Shown: positions 27,797-37,317, counted from the stretch's first letter. The stretch is 64,000 nt of DNA from Candidatus Kuenenia stuttgartensis (GCA_945865635.1 CAMBEP010000002.1:1-64000), one strand, 5' to 3'. The notes: generated from the letters alone by a model not told the origin. Translations and numbers: made by a program.

Positions 27797-28240
27797 CGAG
27801 TCAAATCCGAAAAAAGACCACTTGCCTTGAGGTAAAATGAGATCCAGTCTCTAGAAACCTACAACACAAAAGCCAAATATCAAGTTATACTCTTCGCGGT
27901 TATAAACGACATGTTTTGATCGAAAAAGATGCCGGAGGCATCATTCAGAATCAGCTTCGTTCCAGATTAGTGGGGAGTTAACCCCCATTCGTGGCATAAG
28001 TCACGCTTAACTTAAGGGCATTCTGACATAACCCCTTGTAGTGAAGTGGAATATCATACCAAGACCGGCAATAAATAAAGATGAAAAATCGATTTAAGAT
28101 AATAACATGAAAGAGTTTACGGCATAAAAGCAGGCTTGTTTTATTTGGCGGGGACGTCATCTTTTGTGGAAATCTTTGACAAAGTTGGTAAAGCTCTTGC
28201 TTTTAGATTCTTGTTATCTAAAATAAAGTTTCCTTCATGA
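27797..28240. other. Non-coding gap with a dispersed-repeat copy
   Basis: I see no gene in these 444 AT-rich bases. They contain an inverted-orientation copy of the structured repeat: TATACTCTTCGCG at 27886-27898 and GATGCCGGAGGCATC at 27928-27942. The remainder (about 27960-28235) shows no hairpin followed by T and no convincing promoter. Confidence 0.6.
27886..27942 (-). repeat. Partial copy of the structured intergenic repeat
   Basis: Read on the minus strand, GATGCCTCCGGCATC is followed about 30 bases later by CGCGAAGAGTATA, the same order and spacing as at 41995-42050 on the plus strand. The intervening bases also align (GATCAAAA, then a TGTC-containing stretch), so this is a diverged copy rather than a chance match. 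Confidence 0.75.
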
Positions 28241-29974
28241 ATGACGCAGACCGGAATTCAATCAGGTATCGTCATGCCCTTTCTTCACAGATTGCAAACT
28301 TGGCATTGGCAAACGCTGCTTTTTTTCTTCAGTGGCGTTCCTGCACTGGTTTATCAGGTCGCCTGGCAGCGGAAATTAATCCTGCTTTCTGGTGTGGGCA
28401 GTTTTTCGATCAGCACGATCATCGCCGCATTTATGTTCGGGATAGGCTTGGGCAGCGCTTTGGGCGGCCGACTGAGTCAATCTTTGGGCCGGCGTCAGTC
28501 ACTTTTCTGCTTTGCTTTGGTCGAGTTTGGTATTGGCCTGGCCGGTCTGGCCACCAGCAAATATGGCCTGGAAATTCCGTTTATCCCGCAGGCATGGTAC
28601 ATTGGCAGCAAGTGGCAGATGGTACTTGCCCATTTATTTAGCCTGCTGTTGCCGACCACACTCATGGGCATGACGTTTCCGCTGCTCACGCGGGCACTTG
28701 TGCGGCATGGTCGCCGCTCAAGTCGTGTCATAGGAACACTGTATGCTGCGAATCTCGCCGGCTCGGCCGTAGGTTCGCTTGCGAGCGGGTTCATCATGAT
28801 GCCAAGTCTGGGCATTGCGGGCACACTTCAACTGGCCGCTTTCATCAATTTCAGTGTGGCCGTAGCATCAATTTTTTCGATTTTCAATTCGAGTGAAGTC
28901 AACTCAGTCAATTTAGAAGGGCCGCAAATAGTTCAGGTCGATCCGTCCAAGCCTGCAGTGCCTCTCTGGTTCTGGTATCTCTCCTACACCCTGAGCGGCT
29001 TTAGTGCAATTGGGCTTGAGATCGTCTGGTTTCGCATGGTCGATATCGGCACCAAGGCAACAAGCTATACCTTTAGCCTGATTCTCTGCATCTTTCTTGG
29101 TGGAATGTCAATTGGTACGATGGCCGGAAACTGGCTGGTGCCACGTTGGAGAAACTCTCTGCGCATTTATCTTGTTTCTCAGGCAGGTGTTGTCGTCTTC
29201 ACGCTGGCGCCCTTGATTATTCTTTGCAGATTTCCAGGTATTTTGCCATTTTCCGAAATATTAATCGACTATTGGCGAAGCTATGAACCCAGGACGATGA
29301 AGAATCAGACTCCTGTCAAGATCATTTTTTTCTACTTTTATCTCCCGATGCTGCTTTTCCTCCTGCCAACGTTTTGCATGGGGCTATCTTTTGTGGCACT
29401 TCAGGACGGCATCCAGACCACTCGCAACCGGGTATCATTCCGTCTTGGCACGCTTCAGGCTGTGAATATTGCCGGTTGCATCGCCGGGAGTCTTTTTATT
29501 GGCCTGGCCGGTCTAGACATGCTTAAGTCACAGGGAGCATTGAGTTTACTTTTTTGTTGCACACTGCTTGTGATGATTTCTGCCATTGGCTTCAGCGGCG
29601 ACCGACTAGCGGCGAGCCTAGGGGGGCTGGCAGTTGCAAGTGCCGTTTATCTTGTGCCTCCGAACGACCTTATCTGGCAGCGATTTCATGGCCAGAACAA
29701 TTCCTTGCGATTTCATTTTATTGAGTCGGAAGTGGGGGTGATTTCACTTCTTGATGAAGGTGGCCGGATTCGTGTCTCAAATAATGGCAAGGGCCAGAGT
29801 TACATTCCCTACGGTGGCGTGCACAGCAAATTGGGGGCCTTGCCCTCAGTGATTCATGGAAGCCCCACAAGCATCGCGATTATCGGTCTTGGCTCAGGCG
29901 ATACGGCCTGGGCTGCTGGTTGTCTAAGCCAGACAATGTCGATCGACGTCTATGAAATTTGCCCGGACCAGTGA
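28241..29974 (+). CDS. Fused MFS / spermidine-synthase protein, N-terminal part
   Basis: 577 codons, ended by a TGA that interrupts a longer reading frame. Residues about 15-470 are hydrophobic, with MFS-like helices (TIIAAFMFGIGLGSALGGRL; LPTTLMGMTFPLLTRAL). The final part starts a spermidine-synthase-like Rossmann domain: GGVHSKLGALPSVIH, then IIGLGSGDTAWAAGC and VYEICPDQ. After the TGA (29972-29974) the same frame continues with matching sequence in 30014-30511. ATG at 28241; Met12 (28274) is an alternative. The intact protein would be an inner-membrane fused MFS/spermidine synthase; here it is probably a pseudogene unless the stop is read through or is a sequencing error. Confidence 0.8.
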   Translation: MTQTGIQSGIVMPFLHRLQTWHWQTLLFFFSGVPALVYQVAWQRKLILLSGVGSFSISTIIAAFMFGIGLGSALGGRLSQSLGRRQSLFCFALVEFGIGLAGLATSKYGLEIPFIPQAWYIGSKWQMVLAHLFSLLLPTTLMGMTFPLLTRALVRHGRRSSRVIGTLYAANLAGSAVGSLASGFIMMPSLGIAGTLQLAAFINFSVAVASIFSIFNSSEVNSVNLEGPQIVQVDPSKPAVPLWFWYLSYTLSGFSAIGLEIVWFRMVDIGTKATSYTFSLILCIFLGGMSIGTMAGNWLVPRWRNSLRIYLVSQAGVVVFTLAPLIILCRFPGILPFSEILIDYWRSYEPRTMKNQTPVKIIFFYFYLPMLLFLLPTFCMGLSFVALQDGIQTTRNRVSFRLGTLQAVNIAGCIAGSLFIGLAGLDMLKSQGALSLLFCCTLLVMISAIGFSGDRLAASLGGLAVASAVYLVPPNDLIWQRFHGQNNSLRFHFIESEVGVISLLDEGGRIRVSNNGKGQSYIPYGGVHSKLGALPSVIHGSPTSIAIIGLGSGDTAWAAGCLSQTMSIDVYEICPDQ

Positions 29975-30013
29975 CGACTGATCCAGGATCAGAATTCAAG
30001 AAGCCCTGATTCA

Positions 30014-30511
30014 ATGCTCAGTTCGCTCATATCCGATCCCCGTTTCAACATCATTTACCAGGACGGGCGCATCGGCGTTCTACAAAATCCGGTTAAATAT
30101 GATATTATTGAGACCGATGCCATCAGGCCGAATGGTTCATACGCAGGAAATCTTTATTCTCTTGAGTTTTATACGATTTGTCGCGATCGTCTGAAGCAGG
30201 GAGGGATCATGTGCACCTGGGCTCCGACTCCCCGAACAGCAATCACTTTTCGCAAGGTATTCCCTCATGTTCTCGAAATTGATGGAGGCCAAATTCTTGT
30301 AGGCTCCAATCAGCCTTTTGAAGTCAATACGAAATTGTGGTCTCAAAGATTAAATCAAAATGCTGTGCTGAGTTATCTTGGGCAGCAGATTGGCCATGAA
30401 TGCGAGGATGGGCTGAAATTGGCCAGAGTCCTGCCACCGCTTTCTCCGGCAGAGAAGGCAGTTGTTGCCAACACCGATGACTATCCGCTGGATGAGTTTG
30501 AAATCGACTAG
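30014..30511 (+). pseudogene. Fused MFS / spermidine-synthase, C-terminal part after stop
   Basis: 165 codons in the same reading frame as 28241-29974, separated from it only by the TGA and 13 further sense codons. The translation completes the Rossmann methyltransferase-like fold of spermidine synthases: DPRFNIIYQDGRIGVL, YDIIETDAIRPNGSYAGNLYS, EFYTICRDRLKQGGIMCTWAP. The usual catalytic Asp-Asp pair after the YDxII strand is not conserved (ETDAIRP), as is common in MFS-fused members. An internal ATG with no ribosome binding site makes independent translation unlikely. Confidence 0.7.
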
Positions 30512-30597
30512 TGCCCCCTCAAGTCTTCATCCTTGGGTCAAGTCTCTTAAGTTTCAATCGCGCATTTTCAATTTTGAACTGCCAGTCATTGCCTCAT

Positions 30598-30950
30598 TGC
30601 CCTGACGTTTGTCTTGGCTGACCATGCCTCGATTTCATTCTCCAGTTCAGCCAGTTCACCAATGCGGCGGTCGCTCAGGCATTGACTTGTCCGAGAGCTC
30701 ATTTCCAGCGTTTGGCATGCTTCTTCGTCGCTGCGATCGGCATTCGAGTTTCTTTGATCAACTCAACCGGCTGCTCGTCCATACAGATCACAGGAAACTA
30801 CGGATCTTAAGCCTGGTCCCAGGTTTCGAGCACTTCTTCCATGCAGGCCACGAATTCGGCATCTTGTTCCGGTGGAATCACCCAGTACCGGATTTTTCCG
30901 CTTCTTTTTATTCCAATTTTTTTAGCGTCTTGCGCACCGTTTTTATCATT
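30598..30950 (-). mobile_element. Degenerate IS630-family transposase remnant
   Basis: Translating the minus strand in shifting frames gives the IS630 order: TVRKTLKK (about 30921-30944), then YWVIPPEQDAEFVACMEEVL (about 30811-30890), then MDEQPVELIKETRMPIAATK (DDE core, about 30700-30780), then LSDRRIGELAELENEIEAW (about 30600-30683). The pieces are in different frames with stops between them, and the catalytic core between IPATK and the last segment is deleted. No terminal inverted repeats were found, so this is an old relic. Similarity to IS630 is from memory of conserved motifs. Confidence 0.75.
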
Positions 30951-31151
30951 ACCCCAACATTTCAATATTTATCTTCAGCCTGGACGGATTTTCTGATAGT
31001 ATAATGTGGTGGTCGATTGCCTGGCTCGAACTTCGCGTCGCAAGATGAACTATTGTTCCGCCAGTATCGCGCATCTAGTTGAAAGAAAATATCCAGAGGG
31101 CTTTAGAGCGCATGGCTGAAGCCTGTCTGCAATCGTGAAAATAGAGTAACT

Positions 31152-32954
31152 ATGATACGTGTATCTGACTACATCGCCCAGTTCATCAGCGACCGCTTGG
31201 GCCTGAAAGACATCTTCATGCTGTCAGGGGCGGGCAGCATGCACTTGACGGATGGAGTGGCTTGTAACCCCAAGTTACGAGCGATCTGCGTACACCATGA
31301 ACAGTCCGCCTCTATGGCTCTCGAAGCCTACGCGAGAACGAACGAGAACTTCGGAGTCGGCTATTTCTCGACTGGGCCAGCTGCATTAAACGCTCTTACG
31401 GGTCTGGGTGGCGCTTGGCAGGATACTGTGCCCTGCCTCTTCATCTCTGGTCAGGTCAAGCGCTCTGCTTGCACGCACAACGAAGGCGTACCGGGATTGC
31501 GCCAGTTTGGTGTACAGGAGCTGGACATCATCCCTGTGGTCTCTAGCCTGTGCAAGTATGCCATCCATTTAACAGAGCCTGAAATGGTTCGCTACGAACT
31601 TGAGAAGGCCGTCAGTATCGCCAAGAGCGGCCGTCCAGGCCCAGTTTGGATCGACATCCCGATGGATGTGCAATCGGCCAAGATCGATCCGGAGAATTTG
31701 CCTGCCTACACGACGGTAGAGCAGCCTCCTTACGCCAGCGACGCCGTGCTTGATGAACTGCGTGATTTGTTCATGAAAGCCGAGCGGCCAGTGATTATAG
31801 CGGGACGAGGTATTCGTCTGGCCGGCGCCCAACACCTGCTTCAGACACTTGCAACTGAGTTCAACGTTCCCGTCGTGACGCCTTACCTGGGCATCGACAA
31901 CTTGCGCCACGATCTGGATATTTACATCGGCAAGGCCGGCGTGAAGGGCGACCGTCCCGCGAATTTCACCATGCAGAACTCCGACCTCGTCCTGGCAATA
32001 GGGACAAGTTTACACATTTCAGTGGTCGGTTATGAGTACGAACAATTCGCGCGGGGGGCAACGAAAGTCGTTATTGACATCGATCTGACCTCTCACCGCA
32101 AGCGAACAATCAAAATTGATCGCCTCATCGAATCCGATGCCAAGGCAGCCTTGCAAGGGCTACTCACAAGACTGCGCGACTCTAAATTCAAAAGTTTAAG
32201 CGCCCCCTGGTTGCAGACATGTGTGGCATGGAAGAAGAAGTACCCCGTCTGCTTGAACGAGTACGCCACGACCGTCGGAGCCATCAACATCTATACCTTC
32301 ATGGACCGCCTGTCGGCCTTGGCCCGAGAGGGGGACGCCTTCATTACCGATGGAGGTTCCGCAATTTTTGCGGGATCCCAGGGTCTGATCCTGCGGCACA
32401 ACAACCAAAGATACATCCCCTCCAGCGCCATGGTAACCATGGGATACAGCGTACCCGCAGCCATTGGTGTATCAGCGGCACTGGGCGATCAGCGAGTGAT
32501 GGCCATCACCGGAGATGGCTCCCTGCAGCAGAACATTCAGGAACTACAGACGATCCTGCACTACAAACTGCCGGTCAAATTGTTCATCTTGAACAATGAC
32601 GGCTATTTGTCGATCCGTGCCTCACAAAAGAATTACTTTGAAGAACGCTACATCGGCGAGGGCCCACGCTCTGGGGTGACCATGCCAGACACCCTCAAGA
32701 TCTGCGCAGCCTACGGTATACCTGCCGCGCGGGTGAGCGACGTAGCCGAACTGGATGGAGCCATACAAAAAGCGATTGAATATGAGGGGCCATACGTCCT
32801 TGAAATTATGACTCCTCCGAATCAGCCAATCGTTCCAGCAGTCTCTTCTCGCATAAACCCCGATGGTTCCATGAGTTCTCGCCCACTCGAAGATATGGCA
32901 CCGTTTTTACCACGAGAGGAATACCTCGCCAATCTTCTGATCGATGAAGTTTGA
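31152..32954 (+). CDS. Thiamine-diphosphate-dependent enzyme (acetolactate synthase-like)
   Basis: A 600-residue TPP enzyme with the three classical domains: N-terminal PYR (catalytic Glu50 in VHHEQSASMALEAYAR), central Rossmann (PVIIAGRGIRLAGA; DLVLAIGTSLH), and C-terminal PP with the GDGS...NN motif (Gly454-Asp455-Gly456 to Asn481-Asn482). It resembles acetolactate-synthase-like proteins found in polysaccharide and natural-product clusters rather than IlvB: no small regulatory subunit is adjacent. The substrate is unknown. It stands alone behind an IS630 relic, so acquisition by transfer is plausible. ATG at 31152; no strong ribosome binding site. Confidence 0.9.
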   Translation: MIRVSDYIAQFISDRLGLKDIFMLSGAGSMHLTDGVACNPKLRAICVHHEQSASMALEAYARTNENFGVGYFSTGPAALNALTGLGGAWQDTVPCLFISGQVKRSACTHNEGVPGLRQFGVQELDIIPVVSSLCKYAIHLTEPEMVRYELEKAVSIAKSGRPGPVWIDIPMDVQSAKIDPENLPAYTTVEQPPYASDAVLDELRDLFMKAERPVIIAGRGIRLAGAQHLLQTLATEFNVPVVTPYLGIDNLRHDLDIYIGKAGVKGDRPANFTMQNSDLVLAIGTSLHISVVGYEYEQFARGATKVVIDIDLTSHRKRTIKIDRLIESDAKAALQGLLTRLRDSKFKSLSAPWLQTCVAWKKKYPVCLNEYATTVGAINIYTFMDRLSALAREGDAFITDGGSAIFAGSQGLILRHNNQRYIPSSAMVTMGYSVPAAIGVSAALGDQRVMAITGDGSLQQNIQELQTILHYKLPVKLFILNNDGYLSIRASQKNYFEERYIGEGPRSGVTMPDTLKICAAYGIPAARVSDVAELDGAIQKAIEYEGPYVLEIMTPPNQPIVPAVSSRINPDGSMSSRPLEDMAPFLPREEYLANLLIDEV

Positions 32955-33101
32955 GAAGCAGGTATCCTGGCCGCCCAAATTGCCCTGGCCCACCACCGGA
33001 CAGAATCAGGACAAATTCACGAGCAACCCTTTGCGGAACCCGTCGCTGATGAATCACAAACAGCGGTCCTACAACGCTTTCAAATCAATCTTATGCAAAC
33101 C

Positions 33102-34736
33102 CTAACGGCTTGATGGCCCCCAAATTCCCTGCATCAGTTCAAAAATCTCAGGCTCGCTTTCCTTCAATTCGGCACGGGTGAACGGGAAGAAATCGTTCAC
33201 TCCAAAATAGCTTTCCGTCATCTCCGCAAAAAACTCCTTCTGATCCGTCAAGGCATAATGCCTGACCCGACTCCCATTGAATAGCAACGTCTTTTCGCCT
33301 CGTCCAGACTTCCGATAATTCTGAAAAACCTGTTTGATTTTGGGCTCCTCAAAGTCCAGAACCTGGTCATGGTAAGCATGCGCCAATTCATGAAGAATGA
33401 CCCAGGGCTGCTCGTTGACATTGCGCTTCGTCGCAAGATCCTCTGCTCTGGGCAGGTGCACACACCGTGCCAGACTCTCGGAATATCCATTGGCCTTGAG
33501 CCAGTCTGCGCTCGGGTGATATTGCATCGAGGTCAGCTTGCCGTGGGATTGATCCATTACAATGGTCACGTTCTGAAGCTTTTTGACGATCGGGGCTGGA
33601 ACCACCACTTTGATATCCGCCAGCTTGTTCTCCAGAAATCGCATCGCTCGCCTGTAGAGCTCTTCATTGGCGGGCTCCAGCAGTCGTTGGTCCACCTGCA
33701 CCTGCCAGCCCTCGATTTTTAAGGCCTTATGCCCTGATGGCTTTATGGGCTCAAGGGCTGGTTTTGGCTTGACTGTGAGCAACGAAATCATGGCTTTGCC
33801 AAGTGCATCGCCCACCAGGAGGCCAGTCTGAGCATTCCCGAATTCGTGGTGGCCATGGCCGGGATTGGGCGATTCTGATGCGGGGCGGACAAATTGTCGG
33901 GTCTCAACAAACGCCACATTGCCCAGGAATTCAGGGCGGGCAGCGGCGGCCTTTTGCGATTGTCTGAGTTTGGCCCAGGCCTCGGGCGCATCGACCCACG
34001 GGCCCGTCAATTCGCCGACAACCACTGGCAGGGCGGGCGCCTTCAATTCTTTCCGAATGTCGTGAATCAGATTCACAAGATTCTGCTCATATTCCGGAAT
34101 GGCCTTTTTGGGGTCCACCCCGTCGTTCCAGCCCTGATACCAGACAAATCCGGAAAGCTCATACCCGCTGGCCTTCGCACTGGGGAATTCCAACTTGAGC
34201 CGGGCCAGAGCCGTTTCGATTTCGCGGATCATCTTGACGTAATAGGGGCCGACCTGGCCACCGGAACTCGGCGGACGAAAATCTTTGTAAAGGCTTTTCC
34301 CACCCCAGGCGGTTTTAATAAGAAGGACCTGATTTTCCAATTGATCGCCAACAACCCGTCCAAATTGCAGTTCCGGGCCGAAGTGGTGGCGGCCGCCATA
34401 AGGTGTGAAACCAAGCGTCAGGGGACCAATTTTCGCGGGCTGGTCCTCAGGCTGATAGCGCACCCAGACATCGCCCCGCTCGGCCCATTGGCCTTTCTCA
34501 TTTTTCAGATCCTGCACCAGAGGCGACTGCCCCATGCTTTGAATCACCGCATTCAGAGTGCCTTTGCCGTTGTTGTAATCCTTGCCCAAAAGGTCTGCCA
34601 CAGACTGACCTTCCATATTTGACTGGCCTGCCAGGATAAACACTTTCACCGGCCTGGCTGGCTCGGCGCTGGCTCGTCCGACGATGCTTGAAAGCAACAC
34701 AAACGACATGCAAACACGATATCTCAAAATGCTCAT
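33102..34736 (-). CDS. Sialate O-acetylesterase-type esterase fused to HExxH domain
   Basis: A 544-residue secreted protein (signal peptide 1-24, cut near ASAEPA). Residues about 28-320 form a SASA/DUF303 SGNH esterase: FILAGQSNMEG with nucleophile Ser39, GFVWYQGWNDGVDP, and GHGHHEFGNAQTG at about 295 with the catalytic His. Residues about 345-544 form a separate metallopeptidase-like domain with HELAHAYHDQ (His449, Glu450, His453) and a downstream Glu-rich segment (EFFAEMTESYFGVNDFFPF). The expected role is removal of acetyl groups from glycans; the second domain could be a protease. The order esterase then HExxH is unusual. Confidence 0.85.
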   Translation of the reverse strand: MSILRYRVCMSFVLLSSIVGRASAEPARPVKVFILAGQSNMEGQSVADLLGKDYNNGKGTLNAVIQSMGQSPLVQDLKNEKGQWAERGDVWVRYQPEDQPAKIGPLTLGFTPYGGRHHFGPELQFGRVVGDQLENQVLLIKTAWGGKSLYKDFRPPSSGGQVGPYYVKMIREIETALARLKLEFPSAKASGYELSGFVWYQGWNDGVDPKKAIPEYEQNLVNLIHDIRKELKAPALPVVVGELTGPWVDAPEAWAKLRQSQKAAAARPEFLGNVAFVETRQFVRPASESPNPGHGHHEFGNAQTGLLVGDALGKAMISLLTVKPKPALEPIKPSGHKALKIEGWQVQVDQRLLEPANEELYRRAMRFLENKLADIKVVVPAPIVKKLQNVTIVMDQSHGKLTSMQYHPSADWLKANGYSESLARCVHLPRAEDLATKRNVNEQPWVILHELAHAYHDQVLDFEEPKIKQVFQNYRKSGRGEKTLLFNGSRVRHYALTDQKEFFAEMTESYFGVNDFFPFTRAELKESEPEIFELMQGIWGPSSR

Positions 34737-34995
34737 TTTTCACATTTCCCCAAAGTGGCTTCACCGCCCGCGGATCCAATGAAGTAGCGTAATCTGGATT
34801 TTAATCAAACCCGCTTGAGAATCCGATAGCCGCCCGAGCCTTTCTTTGAAAGATTTCAGCGAAACCGAAACGACTTTCAGCCTGATCATGACCTTGACCG
34901 CAACCGTTTGAATCGGACAATGGATTGACAACTGGCTTTTCAGGATTTTTCGGAACAGGAATCGGTCGCCCAACCCACGGGACGGAAAAGTGGCC

Positions 34996-37317
34996 ATGAC
35001 AATAAACGCCCAAAACTTTCTGACATCGGCAAGAACGCTTCTTTTGGGGCTCTGGCTGACAACAATTCCAAATCTGGTTCGTGCCGATAAATTTACGATG
35101 AAAACAGGCGAGATTTATGTCGGTCATGCAGAGCGGGAGGGGGTGATTGCAGGCGCCTACGATGGCGTCAAACGCACTCTTTTCCGAGCCACCCGTATGG
35201 CCAGCCAGGAGCCAGGAGCCGGCTCGTCAGCCTGGGAATCGTTCAAGCTGATTCAGCCCAGAAAGACAAATTTCGTGTCGAACCAGATGCCGACCATCCT
35301 GACCGGCATGACCGCCGAAGCCTGGGACGAATTCGGCCGCCGCAAGGTTCGCTATAGCCCGCCCAGAAACGTGGCCAAAACGGTCGAACTGACCCAGGCC
35401 CTGATTGAGCTTGGCCCCAAGGCCTCAAAAGTTCGGGGGGTGGAAACCTATTGGTCAAGCCAGGTCTCGACCTCGATCATTCCTCGAAATGTCATCGTGG
35501 GCCTTTTGAACCGAATTCCGAAAGAGGAAAAGGACGAACGTCTCAGAGTGGTCCGCTACTATCTGCAAGCCGGCTGGTTTACTGAGGCCAAGGCTGCCGT
35601 CTCAGCCCTGAAAGCGGACTTCCCGGAATTGAATGACGTTTTAAACAATGCAGCCGCTGGAATTTATGACGCCGAGCTAACCGAACTCATGGTTCGCTGG
35701 AAGGGCCAGCTCAAAGGCGGCACACCGGTCTCTGAGATCAGGCCTGAGCTCGAAAAAACATTGAAAACCGCCGAAGGTGCCAGCGCAGCCGTGCGGGCCT
35801 CGGGCCTGGAGATGCTTGACCTGATCAATGCCACCGACGAATTGAGATCGCGCCGCCTTCGCGAGCTAAAAGCCGCGTTTGATGGCAGCCGGCAAGGCAA
35901 TTTAAATGCCGGACCAGGGCCGCAGTACCTGGCGGAAATGATTGAGGCACTGAGCAAATGCCCTGAGATTGCAGAGCCGTTTTTTGCGCCATTTGATCAA
36001 TATCTGCGAAACCCCGATGGCGTTTCACCCAAAAAAGCCTGGTCCATTGCGCTTTCCGCATGGTCTGGCGGCCTTGGGCTTGCCACCGACGACATTTCCG
36101 TGGCTCTGGCTTATGCCGAAGCCTATGAAACCATCACCAAAGCAGCACACAGCCCGGATCAAGCCGATCGCTCAAAATTTGCCAACCGGCTTGAATCTCT
36201 CCAAATTCCCGGCCCCGAGGGCGATCGCCCACTCTCCGCCCAAGAGGCCCAAACCATTACCGAACGAGTCAGGCCGCTCAATACCTTGTCAGATGACACC
36301 AAAAACCGGACACTGACCTATCGCGTTGAAAACGACACCAATCCCACCCCCACGGAATATCTCGCCACTGTCCCGCCCGGTTATCACCGGCTAGGCCAAT
36401 GGCCCGCCATGATCGTCCTAAACCCCGGCGGAGACCCCGACAAAGCCGCCGTGGCCTGGCGCAGGGAGGCCGCAGAACGGGGCTGGATCGTGCTCGCTCC
36501 GGATCTCAAATCGACCGGCCCTTACCATTTCTCCACGGACGAGCACGCCACTGTCACCCTCTGCCTGCGCGATGCCCTGAAGCGACTGGCAATCGACCCA
36601 GACCGCGTCTTTGTCGCCGGTGGCCTCGGCGGCGGCGATATGGCCTGGGATTACGCGCTTGCACATCCAGACAGCCTGGCCGGTGGTGTTATTTTAAGTG
36701 GCTTACCTGCCAAATTTATACCAGCATATCGAGCCAACACCCAAATGATTCCCCTATTTATTGTGGAAGGTGAGCTGGCTCCCGGCGAAGCCCAGTTCAT
36801 TATGCCACTTGTAAAGGGATTAATGCAGAAAAACTGGGATGCCACTTATGTACAATACAATAAACGCGGATATGAATTTTTTGAGGAAGAGATTCCTGCT
36901 GCATTTGAATGGATGAAAGGCCGGAAAAGGAAGGTCGGCATGGATGAATTTCAGGCTGTTGCTGGTCGGGAAGGAGATCAAAGATTCTATGGACTTGTGA
37001 TTCAGGAGTTTTCATCAGGCCGTAGTATGGCACCCGAAAGTGTGAATACACTTGGCGAGAACCTCAAGCCAGCCACTCTCCAGGCCAAGTTTTCAGCCAC
37101 TGCAAATCAGGTTCAAATCACAAGCGATGGCATTAAGGCATTGGATGTTTGGCTCAGCCCAAGACAGATTGATTTTACGAAACGGGCTGACGTGAAGCTT
37201 GGTGGTCGAAGCCGATTCAAAGCGATTCCAACGCTTCAATGGCCGGAATTTCTCGACGACCTGGCATCACGTGGAGACACCCGCCAGACATTCATGATGA
37301 AAGTGGAAATCCGATGA
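34996..37317 (+). CDS. Secreted protein with catalytically altered alpha/beta-hydrolase domain
   Basis: A 773-residue exported protein (signal peptide to about residue 31, VRADKF). The N-terminal two thirds are mostly helical with no known domain. Residues about 450-640 look like an esterase (PHB-depolymerase/dienelactone-hydrolase) domain: MIVLNPGGDPDK, then DRVFVAGGLGGGDMAWDYAL. The expected nucleophile elbow G-x-S-x-G has Leu544 in place of Ser, and the region aligned to the catalytic His reads KRGYEFFEEEIPAAF with Tyr626. It is therefore probably not an active hydrolase. The ATG at 34996 has GGAAAAG upstream; a GTG at 34990 is possible. The stop overlaps the methyltransferase start. Confidence 0.8.
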   Translation: MTINAQNFLTSARTLLLGLWLTTIPNLVRADKFTMKTGEIYVGHAEREGVIAGAYDGVKRTLFRATRMASQEPGAGSSAWESFKLIQPRKTNFVSNQMPTILTGMTAEAWDEFGRRKVRYSPPRNVAKTVELTQALIELGPKASKVRGVETYWSSQVSTSIIPRNVIVGLLNRIPKEEKDERLRVVRYYLQAGWFTEAKAAVSALKADFPELNDVLNNAAAGIYDAELTELMVRWKGQLKGGTPVSEIRPELEKTLKTAEGASAAVRASGLEMLDLINATDELRSRRLRELKAAFDGSRQGNLNAGPGPQYLAEMIEALSKCPEIAEPFFAPFDQYLRNPDGVSPKKAWSIALSAWSGGLGLATDDISVALAYAEAYETITKAAHSPDQADRSKFANRLESLQIPGPEGDRPLSAQEAQTITERVRPLNTLSDDTKNRTLTYRVENDTNPTPTEYLATVPPGYHRLGQWPAMIVLNPGGDPDKAAVAWRREAAERGWIVLAPDLKSTGPYHFSTDEHATVTLCLRDALKRLAIDPDRVFVAGGLGGGDMAWDYALAHPDSLAGGVILSGLPAKFIPAYRANTQMIPLFIVEGELAPGEAQFIMPLVKGLMQKNWDATYVQYNKRGYEFFEEEIPAAFEWMKGRKRKVGMDEFQAVAGREGDQRFYGLVIQEFSSGRSMAPESVNTLGENLKPATLQAKFSATANQVQITSDGIKALDVWLSPRQIDFTKRADVKLGGRSRFKAIPTLQWPEFLDDLASRGDTRQTFMMKVEIR

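Noticed and set aside
27978-28160. 60-codon minus-strand frame in the non-coding gap
   Set aside because: Short, AT-rich, no ribosome binding site or family resemblance.
29972-29974. TGA as a selenocysteine codon
   Set aside because: No family member known to me has Cys or Sec at this site, and no selenocysteine insertion hairpin is evident just downstream; a nonsense change is simpler.
30609-31004. 131-codon plus-strand frame downstream of the broken MFS/synthase gene
   Set aside because: It is the antisense of the IS630 remnant, whose conserved motifs read on the minus strand.
30991-31010. TATAAT-like box upstream of the TPP enzyme
   Set aside because: TATAAT is present at 31000-31005 but no acceptable -35 box lies at the right distance.
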